Assembly (NCBI GenBank): GCA_003600225.1
Contig: QZFT01000064.1
Coordinates: 1 to 40,960, forward strand
DNA length: 40,960 bases
Direction of reading: 5' to 3'
DNA from: Pseudonocardiaceae bacterium YIM PH 21723
GTDB lineage: Bacteria; Actinomycetota; Actinomycetes; Mycobacteriales; Pseudonocardiaceae
Shown here: piece by piece, positions 23,525 to 32,478 of the stretch
Layout: every line of letters starts with the position of its first letter
Position numbering within the stretch: the first letter of the stretch is position 1
Translations under genes and position numbers: made by a program
Notes under the pieces: generated by a model
Seen by the model: only the letters and a program-made list of their open reading frames with translations
Database searches by the model: none
Told to the model about the DNA's origin: nothing

Positions 23525-24202
23525 ATGGCCGATTCACTCCCGCTGTTCCCGCTGGGCACCGTGCTGCTTCCCGGGGTGAGTCTGCCGTTGCACGTCTTCG
23601 AGCCGCGCTACCGGCAGCTGATCACCGACCTGGTCACCGGGACGGTGCCGGAGAAGCGGTTCGGCATGGTCGCCATCCGGCAGGGCTGGCAGATGGGCGA
23701 GGACAACATCGAGGGCATGGAGCTCATCGGTTGCTCCGCGCTGCTGCGCAAGGTCCGCACCCTGCCCGACGGCCGGTTCGACATCACCGTGTGCGGCGAG
23801 CGCCGGTTCAAGCTCCTCGACGTGGACTGCACCGCGGCGCCGTACCTGGTGGCGAGCGTGGACTGGGAACCGGACAGCACGCCGACCGGGGTCCTGGCCG
23901 ACCTGCTGCCCGCCCTCGCCCGGTCCGCGCAACACGCGCACGACCGCTACCAGGAGCAGGCGCACACCGACCGGTTACGCGGCACGGTGGACGAGGAGGT
24001 CGACGGCGGGCTGGCCTACACCCTGGCCGCAGGCTGCCTGCTGTCCCTGGAGGACCGGCAGCGGCTCCTCGAATGCAACTGCCCGGCGAGCAGGCTGCGG
24101 CTGCTGCGCCGCATCCTCGCCCTGGAGACCGAACTGCTGCGTGAACTGCGCGCCGTGCCGCTCCCCCTGGCCGAGTTCGCCGAGGACTTCACCCGCAACT
24201 AG
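23525..24202 (+). CDS. LON peptidase substrate-binding domain protein
   Basis: A 225-residue stand-alone protein with the N-terminal substrate-binding domain of Lon (PF02190 type): LPLFPLGTVLLPG (5-17), LPLHVFEPRYRQL (21-33), then FGMVAI, EGMELIGCSALL and GERRFKLL. The C-terminal third is helical. There is no ATPase or protease domain. Such proteins are widespread in actinobacteria; a role in protein recognition is assumed, not shown. The ATG at 23525 has no ribosome site; TAACGT (23513-23518) could be the -10 of a leaderless transcript. Its TAG overlaps the convergent acyltransferase stop through a shared CTAG. Confidence 0.88.
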   Translation: MADSLPLFPLGTVLLPGVSLPLHVFEPRYRQLITDLVTGTVPEKRFGMVAIRQGWQMGEDNIEGMELIGCSALLRKVRTLPDGRFDITVCGERRFKLLDVDCTAAPYLVASVDWEPDSTPTGVLADLLPALARSAQHAHDRYQEQAHTDRLRGTVDEEVDGGLAYTLAAGCLLSLEDRQRLLECNCPASRLRLLRRILALETELLRELRAVPLPLAEFAEDFTRN

Positions 24203-26169
24203 CGCCGTGTGCGCGGAGACTCGATCAGCGGCGGCAGGTGCTCCCGCAGCCACGGGTACAGGGTCTCGGTGAACGTCCTGGTCAGATGGTTGTCGTCCAT
24301 GTACATCAGCACATTGCCCACCGTCGGCGTGCACCGGTCGGCCGCGCACAGCAGCGAACTCATGTCCAGGAAGCGCGCGCTGGCGGGCACCCCGGGCACC
24401 GTCAGGTAGGGCGGCTGTTCCGCGTACACCGAGCGCAGCGGGGCGCCGCACTGCTCCGCGGCGGCCGAGTTCCGCCGCACGCAGTCGGGCACGTCGAAGC
24501 CGTAGCGCGGGCTGTCCCGCACACCGAGTATCCGGATGCCCGCGCGGTCCAGGGCCTGCCACTGCTCGACGAACCCGGGCGGGGTGACCTCGGTGAGGCC
24601 GGGCCGGACGTTGCGGCTGCCCAGGGTGATCACCACGTCCGGGCGCATGGCGATGATCTCCCGGGCGGCCGCGGCGTTCCAGTCCAGGCAGGCCTGGTAG
24701 CCGGGGCGGGTCTCCGAGCGCACCGAGAACGGGCAGGAGCCCTTGAGCATGGTGTTGAACTGCCAGTTGCGTTCCCTGGCCACCCGGCGGAACGCGGTGG
24801 AGAACTGCTGCATGTGCGAGTCGCCGATCATCACCACCCGCTTGGCGGGGGTGCCGTTGACCGGCGAGGTGCACACCACGACGTCCGGGTTGCGCTCCGG
24901 TTTGCCGCACGTGTCCCCGTCGGCCCGCACCCAGTCCTTGCCCAGGTCCTCCTTGCCGGGGATCAGCTGCGGCTCCGGGTTCCCCTTGTACGTGTAGCCG
25001 GGCATCCGGGACACCGCGCCCGGATGGCTCGGGTCGGTGACCATCGCGATGTAGTCCGGGGTGATCTTCTTCGGCGGTGGCGGCAGCGGCTGCCCCTCGG
25101 GCAGGGTCACGCACATCAGCAGCGCGCCGGCCTGCAGGATCCCCAGGCCCGCGTAACCGAACCAACGGGTGGCCCGGCCCCGGTCCAGGAGCGCGAACGG
25201 CCACTGCAGCAGGTGGTAGGTGATCGCCGCGAGGAGCAGCGAGAAGCCGAGCACCTGGTACTTGTTCAGCAGCCCGGGTTCGGCGACGCCCAGGATCGGC
25301 GGTGCGAACGCCAGCACCGGCCAGGCCCACAGGTACCAGCCGTAGCCGAGCCGGCCCAGGTAACGCAGCGGCGGCAGGCGCAGCGCCACGGCCACCGAGT
25401 ACCGGGCCTCCGGGCGGCAGCCGAGGATCACCAGCAGCAGCGAGGCGACCGCCCACACCGCGTACAGGCCACCCGAGGGATGGCCCGGCGGGGCGAGCAG
25501 GATCGAGGCCAGCAGGCTGACCAAGCCCACCCAGCCGACGGCGACGGGCGCCGTGGACAGCCGGGGTACCGCGAACAACGCCGCGGCCAGCAGGCAGCCG
25601 AGCAGGAACATCCAGGCGCGGGACGCCGGGTCGAAGTAGTCCTGGTCGGTCAGCCCCGCGTACAGCAGCGAGCCGGAGGCCAGGGTGCCGGCCAGCAGCA
25701 GCGTCCAGCGGGCGGGCCTGGCCAGCCGCACCACGGCAGCCAGCATCGCCAGCCAGACGAGCGTCAGTTGCACCAGGGTGGACAGCGCCCAGAACTGCTG
25801 GAACGCGGTCGCCGAGGTGGGCAGCGAACCGACGGCCGCCTGGGAGCCGGACCACCAGTTGCGCACGAACAACGCCGAGGTGATCGCCTCGCCGATCCAC
25901 GGGCGCGGGCCGGGATCGCGGACCAGGTCCAGCATCGCGCCGACGGTGGCCAGCAGCACCACGGCGGCCACCGGCAGCACGCCGATCGCCAGCCGCGTCA
26001 ACAGCGGTCCGATCTCCCGGACGCCGCGGGACAGCACCGGGTAGGTCACCAGGAAGCCGGCGAGCGCGAACAACGCGTGCAGCCCCATCGATTCGGTGAG
26101 TGACCAGAAGATCCAGCCGACGGTGGCCGCGACGGTGAGTCCACGGAGTCCGAGCAGCGAATCGGTCAT
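24199..26169 (-). CDS. Acyltransferase-3/SGNH fusion with degenerate acyltransferase motif
   Basis: A 656-residue OafA/YrhL-type protein: about ten hydrophobic helices (1-310) and a C-terminal extracytoplasmic SGNH domain (about 430-650). The SGNH parts look intact: GDSHMQ near 448, SRNV near 505 and DDNH near 625. The N-terminal R-x10-H motif needed for acyl transfer through the membrane is lost: R9 is present but position 20 is Ile, in RGLTVAATVGWIFW. It is paralogous to the gene just upstream, overlapping its stop as ATGA. It may therefore work as the SGNH esterase/transferase partner of that protein. The substrate is probably a wall or surface glycan, by family analogy. Confidence 0.87.
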   Translation of the reverse strand: MTDSLLGLRGLTVAATVGWIFWSLTESMGLHALFALAGFLVTYPVLSRGVREIGPLLTRLAIGVLPVAAVVLLATVGAMLDLVRDPGPRPWIGEAITSALFVRNWWSGSQAAVGSLPTSATAFQQFWALSTLVQLTLVWLAMLAAVVRLARPARWTLLLAGTLASGSLLYAGLTDQDYFDPASRAWMFLLGCLLAAALFAVPRLSTAPVAVGWVGLVSLLASILLAPPGHPSGGLYAVWAVASLLLVILGCRPEARYSVAVALRLPPLRYLGRLGYGWYLWAWPVLAFAPPILGVAEPGLLNKYQVLGFSLLLAAITYHLLQWPFALLDRGRATRWFGYAGLGILQAGALLMCVTLPEGQPLPPPPKKITPDYIAMVTDPSHPGAVSRMPGYTYKGNPEPQLIPGKEDLGKDWVRADGDTCGKPERNPDVVVCTSPVNGTPAKRVVMIGDSHMQQFSTAFRRVARERNWQFNTMLKGSCPFSVRSETRPGYQACLDWNAAAAREIIAMRPDVVITLGSRNVRPGLTEVTPPGFVEQWQALDRAGIRILGVRDSPRYGFDVPDCVRRNSAAAEQCGAPLRSVYAEQPPYLTVPGVPASARFLDMSSLLCAADRCTPTVGNVLMYMDDNHLTRTFTETLYPWLREHLPPLIESPRTRR

Positions 26170-28199
26170 CGGGAGAGCACTTCGAGAAGGTTCCGTTCCA
26201 CGACGGGCGACAGGGTCCTCATGTAGCTGGCGGTCACGTGGTTGTCGTCAAGGTAGACGATCACGTTTCCGACCACGGGACGGCACAGCCGCGTGTCACA
26301 CAGATAGTCGGACAGGTCCAGGAAGCTCACCTGCGGCGGCAGCTCGCCGACGCCCAGGTACGGCGGTTGGTCGGCCAGCAGCTCCTGCCGGGGCGTGGAG
26401 CAGGACCGGTCGTCGGGTCCCTTGCTGAACTGGCACAACGCCGGCACGAAGTCGAACCTCGGGTTGTCCCGGATGGCCAGCACTGAGATGCCCGCGTCGG
26501 CCAGGTTCCGCCACTGGGCGACGAACCCGTCGGGGGTCGACTCGGTGAGCCCCACCCGCACGTTGCGGCTGGCCGAGGTGACCACCAGGTCCGGGTGCAC
26601 GTCCAGGATGTACCGCTGCGCGTGCTCGTTCCAGGCGACGCAGTCGGCCGCGTCCGGGTCGTTCTCCGAGCCGGTGGAGAACGGGCAGCTGCCCTTGAGC
26701 ATCGCGGTGATCTTCCAGCCGTGTTTTTGCGCGGCGGGCAGGATCGCGGCGATCTGCTGCTGGTTGTGCGAGTCGCCGGCCACCACGATGTGCTTCGTGG
26801 GCTTGGCGGGCCCGGTCGAGCAGAAGCCGAACTCATCGCCGCTGATCGGGTGCTCGCAGTGCCAGTCGTTGACCATCTGCCAGTCCTCGAACAGGCTGAT
26901 CCGCGGCGGCAGCGGCCGGGCGGCGGGGATCTCGTCGTCGGGCAGATCCTTGGCCAGGCCGCCGGGGTAGTGCGGGTCGCCGATCTCGAAGGTGCGGCTG
27001 GCCATCTGGCTCGCGGTGGCCTGCCAGCCCCCGGTCAGGCACAGCACCGGGACCAGCATCAGCACGCCGAACCGGTAGCCGCGCCGGGTCCGGCCAGAGC
27101 GGGTGCGGGCGCGCAGTGGCTGTTCGATGAACCGGTGGGTGAGCACGGCGAGCGCCAGGGCCGTCCCGACGACGAGGACGCCGCCGAGCAGGTCGACGGA
27201 TTCCCGTCCCCGGAGGATCAGCCAGAACATCAGCAGCGGCCAGTGCCACAGGTACAGCGCGTAGCTGATGCCGCCAAGGCGTTGCAGCGGGGCGGAGGAC
27301 AGCAGCCGGTCGGCGCCGAACCGGCTGCCGGTGTGCCCGGCGATCAGCACCGCGGCGGCGGCCAGGGTCGGCCACAGGGCGAGGTAGCCGGGGAAGCCGG
27401 TGCTCACGTCGAAGACGATGCCGCAGACGAGCAGCGCGAGGCAGCCCGCCCAGCCCAGCAGCAGCCGTGACCACACGGGCAGCGGCAGCGTGGCGGGCAG
27501 CAGCGCGAGCAGCACGCCGAGGCCGAACTCCCAGAGCCGGGTGCCGGTGTGGAAGTAGGCCAGGGGCTGGTTGATCCCGGTGAGCCACACCGAGTAGGTC
27601 AGCGAACCGGCCACCATGATCGTGGCCAGGCCCGCGATGACGGCGCGAGCGCCCAGGCTCGTGCGACGGGCGAGGTAGAGGCCGATGGCGACGACCAGCG
27701 GCCAGCCGAGGAAGAACTGCGCCTGGAGCGAGAGCGACCAGAAGTGCTGCACCACGCTGGTGGCGTTGTTGCGGGCCAGGTAGTTCACCGAGTCCGCGGC
27801 GAGCTGCCAGTTCTGGTACCACAGCGCGGAGGCGATGATCTCCTTGATCGCCTGGAACCAGCGCTCCTCCGGCAGCAGCAGGATGCAGGCGACGGCGGTG
27901 CACATCAGCACGGTCAGCGCGGCCGGCAGCAGCCGGGCGATGATGTTCTTCCACAGCGGGATCAGCCGGATGCCGCCCTTGGCGTGCGCGCGTTGCAACT
28001 GGCCGGTGAGCAGGAAGCCGGACAGCAGGAAGAAGGCGTCCAGTCCGCCGGACACCCGGCCGACCCACACGTGGTAGATGACGACGAGCGTGATCGCGAG
28101 GGCGCGCAGGCCCTGGATCTCCGGCCGGAATCGGCGCTGCTGCCCGGTGGCCGGAGGGCTCTCGGGACCGGGGCGCAGGGTATCCAGATCAGGCAACAA
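26166..28199 (-). CDS. Acyltransferase-3/SGNH fusion (OafA/OatA-like), intact motif
   Basis: A 677-residue membrane O-acyltransferase. A cytosolic N-terminus of about 27 residues leads to FRPEIQGLRAL and the intact R32-x10-H43 motif (RALAITLVVIYH). About ten helices follow to residue 385, then a linker and an SGNH domain with GDSHNQ near 474, SRNV near 530 and DDNH near 651. Such proteins move acetyl groups onto extracytoplasmic sugars. The start is a TTG at 28199 with GGAG five to eight bases before it. It is the first gene of a two-gene operon with the degenerate paralogue. The 289-base space upstream holds repeats. Confidence 0.88.
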   Translation of the reverse strand: MLPDLDTLRPGPESPPATGQQRRFRPEIQGLRALAITLVVIYHVWVGRVSGGLDAFFLLSGFLLTGQLQRAHAKGGIRLIPLWKNIIARLLPAALTVLMCTAVACILLLPEERWFQAIKEIIASALWYQNWQLAADSVNYLARNNATSVVQHFWSLSLQAQFFLGWPLVVAIGLYLARRTSLGARAVIAGLATIMVAGSLTYSVWLTGINQPLAYFHTGTRLWEFGLGVLLALLPATLPLPVWSRLLLGWAGCLALLVCGIVFDVSTGFPGYLALWPTLAAAAVLIAGHTGSRFGADRLLSSAPLQRLGGISYALYLWHWPLLMFWLILRGRESVDLLGGVLVVGTALALAVLTHRFIEQPLRARTRSGRTRRGYRFGVLMLVPVLCLTGGWQATASQMASRTFEIGDPHYPGGLAKDLPDDEIPAARPLPPRISLFEDWQMVNDWHCEHPISGDEFGFCSTGPAKPTKHIVVAGDSHNQQQIAAILPAAQKHGWKITAMLKGSCPFSTGSENDPDAADCVAWNEHAQRYILDVHPDLVVTSASRNVRVGLTESTPDGFVAQWRNLADAGISVLAIRDNPRFDFVPALCQFSKGPDDRSCSTPRQELLADQPPYLGVGELPPQVSFLDLSDYLCDTRLCRPVVGNVIVYLDDNHVTASYMRTLSPVVERNLLEVLSR

Positions 28200-28488
28200 C
28201 GGGCTCCGGGTGGGCGGGTACGGGGTCTCGTTACATCAACGAGACGTTACCCGAATGGACGCACGCTGAAACGCCCAACACAGATCCTCGATCTAAGAAC
28301 TGCCCTCAGGAAAGGCGTCGCCGTGTCCCGAAGATGACGAAGTCCGGAGCAACACCACCCCCGGAACTCGCCGACTTCGGAGCCCGAAGAGAGTCAGAAA
28401 GAGTGTCGGGCGCTGACCGTTCCCGAAGATGACGAAGTTCGGAACCACGTCTCCTCCGGAACTCGTCAGCTTCGGAGCCAGGAGAAGG
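28200..28488. repeat. Two 59-bp direct repeats with internal dyads (GAAGTTG family)
   Basis: CCCGAAGATGACGAAGT starts at 28327 and again at 28421 (94-base period). Each copy ends in CCGGAACTCG-C--CTTCGGAGCC and can fold back on itself. Related AGGAAAGGCG blocks flank the copies (28310 and 28490 regions). They lie between the acyltransferase start and the DUF2567 stop and are related to the hairpins at 17318 and 34727. No gene is present in the stretch. Confidence 0.8.
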
Positions 28489-29079
28489 TCAGGAAAGGCG
28501 CCGGCCGAGGTCCTCGTGACCGTTCCACGCGGCCATCAGGCCGTACACGACGCCCAGCGCGGTCGGCGCGGCGACGATGGCCCACGGCGTGTCCAGCACG
28601 GCGGCCTTGATGAACAACGCGCCGTCCTTGAGCTGGCTGGGCGGCGGGTACAGCCCCTCGGCGAACGCGGTGCCGGTGGACATGGCCAGCCAGCCGGCGA
28701 TCAGCAGGCCCGCCGCACCGGCCAGCAGGATCACCGGGCCGCGGCGGCCACGCAGGAACCACAGGCCGAGCGCGGCCACGACGCCCACGCCGAATCCCAT
28801 GAAGCTGAAGATGGCCAGCGCGTCGAACCGGTGATAGCTCTCGGTGGCCAGCAGGCCGAGCTCGCCCTCGACGACCTTGCCGTGCAGCGGCGGCGCCAGA
28901 TGCGCCCACACCCAGCCCCACGGCAGACCCACCAGGGCCAAGGTGGACAGCACGCTGATCGCGGGCAGCAGATCAGCCTTGATGACCACCTTGGGCCGCT
29001 GCGGCTGGGGCAACGACAATCTGCTCAGTACGTCGTGCTCGGCCAGCAGCAGCGGCGCGTCCCTGGTCTCGTCCGACAT
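28489..29079 (-). CDS. DUF2567 membrane protein (Rv1591-like)
   Basis: A 196-residue protein with four hydrophobic helices at about 38-60, 88-108, 115-137 and 162-184. The loop after the first helix (HGKVVEGELGLLATESYHRFDALAIF) has the conserved character of the DUF2567 family. The function is unknown. The ATG at 29079 is 10 bases after the bsaP stop, so it belongs to the bioB operon. The order bioB-bsaP-DUF2567 is the same as Rv1589-Rv1591 in M. tuberculosis as I recall it, suggesting a membrane role linked to biotin or its precursor. Confidence 0.85.
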   Translation of the reverse strand: MSDETRDAPLLLAEHDVLSRLSLPQPQRPKVVIKADLLPAISVLSTLALVGLPWGWVWAHLAPPLHGKVVEGELGLLATESYHRFDALAIFSFMGFGVGVVAALGLWFLRGRRGPVILLAGAAGLLIAGWLAMSTGTAFAEGLYPPPSQLKDGALFIKAAVLDTPWAIVAAPTALGVVYGLMAAWNGHEDLGRRLS

Positions 29080-29089
29080 GGGGCCAACC

Positions 29090-29299
29090 CTAACCGGTGA
29101 TCGCCGGGGATGTCGTCTCCCCGTGCCGTGAGCATTTCGCCGTCCAGCCCGCCGGGCTCACCTGCACGACCATCCGCCGGGCGCATTCCGGGCAGTACCG
29201 CGGTGGATCGATCATGCTGAGCCGTTGGGTGCACACGGAATGCGAGCCCTCGGCCGAGGACTTCCCACACCAGCTACAGAAGGCAACCGTCATCGTCAT
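29090..29299 (-). CDS. bsaP: Biotin synthase auxiliary protein (BsaP/Rv1590 family)
   Basis: A 69-residue Cys-rich protein that would help biotin synthase; from memory the M. tuberculosis homologue Rv1590 is needed for BioB function. It has C8-x2-C11 (CSWC), H20, C23, C36-x2-C39 (CPEC) and C56-x2-H59 (CSRH), a layout suited to a metal or Fe-S site. The ATG overlaps the bioB stop as ATGA, so both proteins are made together. The frame is small and easy to miss, but the Cys pairs, the coupling and the position before DUF2567 support it. Confidence 0.9.
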   Translation of the reverse strand: MTMTVAFCSWCGKSSAEGSHSVCTQRLSMIDPPRYCPECARRMVVQVSPAGWTAKCSRHGETTSPAITG

Positions 29300-30312
29300 A
29301 GCGTCTCATTCAGCGCCTTGATGGGCATGGACAGCTCGGTCAGCATGTCCAGGTCCTGCGACGCGGGACGGCCCAGGTTGGTCAGGTAGTTGCCGACGAT
29401 GATCGCGTTGATGCCGCCGAGCATGCCCTGCTTGGTGCCCAGGTCGCCGAAGGTCAGCTCGCGGCCGCCGGCGAAGCGCAGCATGGTCTTCGGCATCGCG
29501 AGCCGGAACGCCGCGACGGTCTTGAGCGCCTCGGCGCCCTCGACGACCGGGTAGTTCTCGTACGGGGTGCCCGGGTTCGGGGTGAGGAAGTTCATCGGCA
29601 CCTCGTGCGGGTTCAGCGAGGCCAGCTGGGTGGCGAACTCCGCGCGCTGAGCGAGGGTCTCCCCCATGCCGATGATGCCGCCGCAGCAGACCTCCATGCC
29701 CGCGTCGCGGACCATGGTCAGCGTGCTCCAGCGCTCCTCCCAGGAGTGCGTGGTGACCACGTTCGGGAAGTGCGACTTCGCGGTCTCCAGGTTGTGGTTG
29801 TAGCGGTGGCAACCCATGTCCACCAGCTCGTCCACCTGGTCCTGCGTCAGCATGCCCAGCGAGGTGGCGATGTTGATGTCCATGCCCGCGTCGCGGATGG
29901 CCTTGATGCCGGCCCGCACCTGGGACAGCAGCCGCTTGTCCGGGCCACGCACGGCGGCCACGATGCAGAACTCGGTCGCACCACTGGCCACGGTCTGCTC
30001 GCAGGCCTTCACCAGGCCGGGGATGTCCAGCCAGGCCGCCCGCACCGGGGTGGGGAACAGGCCCGACTGCGAACAGAAGTGACAGTCCTCGGGGCAGCCA
30101 CCGGTCTTCACCGACACGATGCCCTCGACCTCGACTGCCGGGCCACACCAGCGCATGCGCACATCGTGGGCCAGCTCCAGGAGCTCCTCGAGGCGATCCT
30201 CGGGCAGCTCCAGGACTTCCAGAATCTGCGATTCGGTCAGCCCTTCGCCTCGCTCGAGTACCTGCTCGCGGGCGGTGGCCAGGACATCGACCTGCTCCGG
30301 CGCTACGGTCAC
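29296..30312 (-). CDS. bioB: Biotin synthase
   Basis: A 338-residue radical-SAM enzyme that inserts sulfur into dethiobiotin. The SAM-cluster motif is C73-x3-C77-x2-C80 ([12 protein letters not shown]). [16 protein letters not shown] and [10 protein letters not shown] are family blocks that line the active site. The GTG at 30312 has GAGGGAG at a good distance; a GTG six bases earlier is too close to it and the longer open frame to 30393 is rejected. A 102-base gap separates it from bioD and holds a 22-base palindrome, so it may have its own promoter. It is coupled to bsaP downstream. Confidence 0.96.
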   Translation of the reverse strand: MTVAPEQVDVLATAREQVLERGEGLTESQILEVLELPEDRLEELLELAHDVRMRWCGPAVEVEGIVSVKTGGCPEDCHFCSQSGLFPTPVRAAWLDIPGLVKACEQTVASGATEFCIVAAVRGPDKRLLSQVRAGIKAIRDAGMDINIATSLGMLTQDQVDELVDMGCHRYNHNLETAKSHFPNVVTTHSWEERWSTLTMVRDAGMEVCCGGIIGMGETLAQRAEFATQLASLNPHEVPMNFLTPNPGTPYENYPVVEGAEALKTVAAFRLAMPKTMLRFAGGRELTFGDLGTKQGMLGGINAIIVGNYLTNLGRPASQDLDMLTELSMPIKALNETL

Positions 30313-30400
30313 GTTCACTCCCTCTGCGCTGTAACGTCTTCTTCTGGGCGTCTGGCTTCGGGACAGTCTGCCTGAAGGTTGTTGCACGTACACCTGCTGT

Positions 30401-30422
30401 GAACGGGACCTAGGTCACGTTC
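30401..30422. promoter_or_regulatory. 22-bp palindrome between bioD and bioB
   Basis: GAACGGGACC-TA-GGTCACGTTC has ten-base arms with one mismatch. It covers the bioD stop codon and lies about 90 bases before bioB. No T-run follows on the minus strand, so an operator is likelier than a terminator. A TetR-type biotin repressor (BioQ) is known in related actinobacteria, but I cannot confirm its site here. Confidence 0.5.
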
Positions 30423-31134
30423 CGTTGGCCTCGGTGAACTGCGCCACATCGAACCGGCCGCCCAGTTCCGGGCTCAGCGAACGCTGGGCTACCAGCGCGA
30501 ACACCGCGGCGTCCAGCTTCGCCACGCCCTCCGGGATCACACCGAGTAGCGGCGCGCCCGCGACGAGCGGAAGATCCACCAGATTGGCCTTGGCGGCCAG
30601 CCCGGGGTTGCGCGGCCAGCTGCCGACGACCAGCCCCTGGCATTCGACGCCCGCGCGGCCCAGCTCGCGGGTGGTCAGCTCGGTGTAGTTGAGGGTGCCG
30701 AGCAACGCCGTGGTGACCAGCAGGACGGGGGCGGACAGCTGCTGCGCCACGTCCAGCACGGTGCCGCCGTCGTCGTCGAGCCGGACCAGCAGGCCACCGG
30801 CGCTCTCCACCAGCACCAGGTCGTGGGTGGCGTCCAGTTCCTGGGCGGCCTCGGCGACCTGTTTCGGGTGGATCGGCGGCTGCCCGGCCTGCCGGGCGGC
30901 GGCGTTGGGCGCCAGCGGCGCCGGGTACCGCGCGATCTCGGCGAGGGTGAGGTCCTCCCCCGTCAGCCTGGCCACCTCGGCCAGGTCACCGGGTGCGCCG
31001 GCGGCGAGCCCGGTCTGCACCGGCTTGAGTACGGCCACCGATTTCTTCGCCTGCAGCGCGAGCGCGGCCAGAGCGGCCGTCACCACGGTCTTGCCGATCT
31101 CCGTGCCCGTCCCGGTCACCACGAGAATGCCCAT
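30415..31134 (-). CDS. bioD: Dethiobiotin synthetase
   Basis: A 239-residue ATP-dependent ligase that closes the ureido ring of dethiobiotin from DAPA and CO2. The P-loop GTGTEIGKT is at 8-16, KPVQTG (about 40-45) is the substrate loop, and VESAGGLLVRL is the second conserved block. Length is normal. The ATG at 31134 is chosen with AGGG eight bases upstream; a GTG three codons earlier is possible. It follows bioA after 72 bases. Unlike many bio operons there is no bioF between them. Confidence 0.95.
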   Translation of the reverse strand: MGILVVTGTGTEIGKTVVTAALAALALQAKKSVAVLKPVQTGLAAGAPGDLAEVARLTGEDLTLAEIARYPAPLAPNAAARQAGQPPIHPKQVAEAAQELDATHDLVLVESAGGLLVRLDDDGGTVLDVAQQLSAPVLLVTTALLGTLNYTELTTRELGRAGVECQGLVVGSWPRNPGLAAKANLVDLPLVAGAPLLGVIPEGVAKLDAAVFALVAQRSLSPELGGRFDVAQFTEANGT

Positions 31135-31206
31135 GGAAGGCACCCTAGACCGAGCTATAGCCCGTGGTCGTTCCCTCTTCCGGACAGAAGATCCCGGTAA
31201 TTTCTG

Positions 31207-32478
31207 TCAACCCGCCGTAGCCGCGGCGATGGCGGCCCGGCCGATGGTGGCCAGGTCGGCGTCCGAGGTGACGAAGGGCGGCATCGTGTAGATGAGGTCG
31301 CGGAACGGGCGCAGCCAGACGCCCGCGTCCACGCACGCCGCGGTCGCGGCCGCCATGTCCACCGGGTGGTCGAGCTGGATGACCCCGATGCCGCCGAGCA
31401 CCCGGACGTCCCTGACTCCGGGCAGTCCCTTCGCCGGCGCCAGTCCCTCGGTCAGCCCGGTCTCCAGGCGTCCCACCTGGTGTTTCCAGTCCTGGGACAG
31501 CAGCAGATCGAGGGAGGCGTTCGACACGGCGCAGGCCAGGGGGTTGCCCATGAAGGTGGGGCCGTGGGCCAGCACCGGCAGGTTCCCCTGGGAGATCCCG
31601 TCGGCCACCCGCTTCGAGCACAGCGTGGCCGCGAAGGACAGGTAACCACCGGACAGCGCCTTGCCGACGGCCATCACGTCCGGGGCGATGCCCGCGTGGT
31701 CGGCGGCGAACAGCTCGCCGGTGCGGCCGAAGCCGGTGGCGATCTCGTCGAAGATCAGCAGCACGTCGTGGGTGAGGCACAGCTCGCGCAGCACGTGCAG
31801 GTAGCGCGGGTTGTGGAAGCGCATGCCGCCCGCGCCCTGCACCACCGGTTCCACGATCACCGCGGCCAGTTCGTCCGCATGCCGCTCGATGGTCCGGGCC
31901 AGCTCGTCCACGTAGGCCGGATCCAGGTCGGCGTCGTAGCCGGCGGGCGGCTCGGACACGAAGATCTGCTCCGGCAGGGTGCCGCGCCACAGCGAGTGCA
32001 TGCCGCCGTCCGGGTCGCACACGCTCATCGGCTGGAAGGTGTCGCCGTGGTAGCCGCCGCGCCAGGTGAGCAGCCGTCGCTTGCCCGGGCGGCCGAGGGA
32101 ACTCTGGTACTGCAGGCACATCTTGATCGCGACCTCGATGGCCACCGACCCGGAGTCGCAGAAGAACACGTGCTCCAGGCCGGCCGGGGTGACCTCGACC
32201 AGCCGGCTCGCCAGCCGGACGGCCGGCTCGTGGGTGAGCCCGCCGAACATCACGTGGCTCATCCGGCCCAGCTGCTCGGTGACGGCCGCGTCCAGCACCG
32301 GGTTCCGGTAGCCGTGGATCGCCGCCCACCAGGACGACATGCCGTCGATCAGCTCGCGGCCGTCGTCCAGGGTGAGCCGGACGCCGGAGGCCTCGGTGAC
32401 GATGAGGGGGTCCTGAGTCCCCGGCATCGGGCTGTACGGGTGCCAGACATGCTGACGATCAAGATCGAGCAGGTTCAC
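31207..32478 (-). CDS. bioA: Adenosylmethionine-8-amino-7-oxononanoate aminotransferase
   Basis: A 423-residue class III PLP aminotransferase that converts KAPA to DAPA with SAM as amino donor. The N-terminal HVWHPYSPM block (10-18) with its Tyr is diagnostic of Bio[13 protein letters not shown] (45-56) lines the pocket, and the PLP Lys is in VGKALSGGY near residue 273. The GTG start at 32478 overlaps the stop of the upstream P450 as GTGA, so it is read from the P450's promoter. The product goes to BioD next in line. Confidence 0.96.
   Translation of the reverse strand: MNLLDLDRQHVWHPYSPMPGTQDPLIVTEASGVRLTLDDGRELIDGMSSWWAAIHGYRNPVLDAAVTEQLGRMSHVMFGGLTHEPAVRLASRLVEVTPAGLEHVFFCDSGSVAIEVAIKMCLQYQSSLGRPGKRRLLTWRGGYHGDTFQPMSVCDPDGGMHSLWRGTLPEQIFVSEPPAGYDADLDPAYVDELARTIERHADELAAVIVEPVVQGAGGMRFHNPRYLHVLRELCLTHDVLLIFDEIATGFGRTGELFAADHAGIAPDVMAVGKALSGGYLSFAATLCSKRVADGISQGNLPVLAHGPTFMGNPLACAVSNASLDLLLSQDWKHQVGRLETGLTEGLAPAKGLPGVRDVRVLGGIGVIQLDHPVDMAAATAACVDAGVWLRPFRDLIYTMPPFVTSDADLATIGRAAIAAATAG

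Noticed and set aside
30313-30393. Longer N-terminus for bioB
   Set aside because: It adds an Arg/Ser-rich stretch not typical of BioB, and the GTG at 30312 has the correctly spaced ribosome site.
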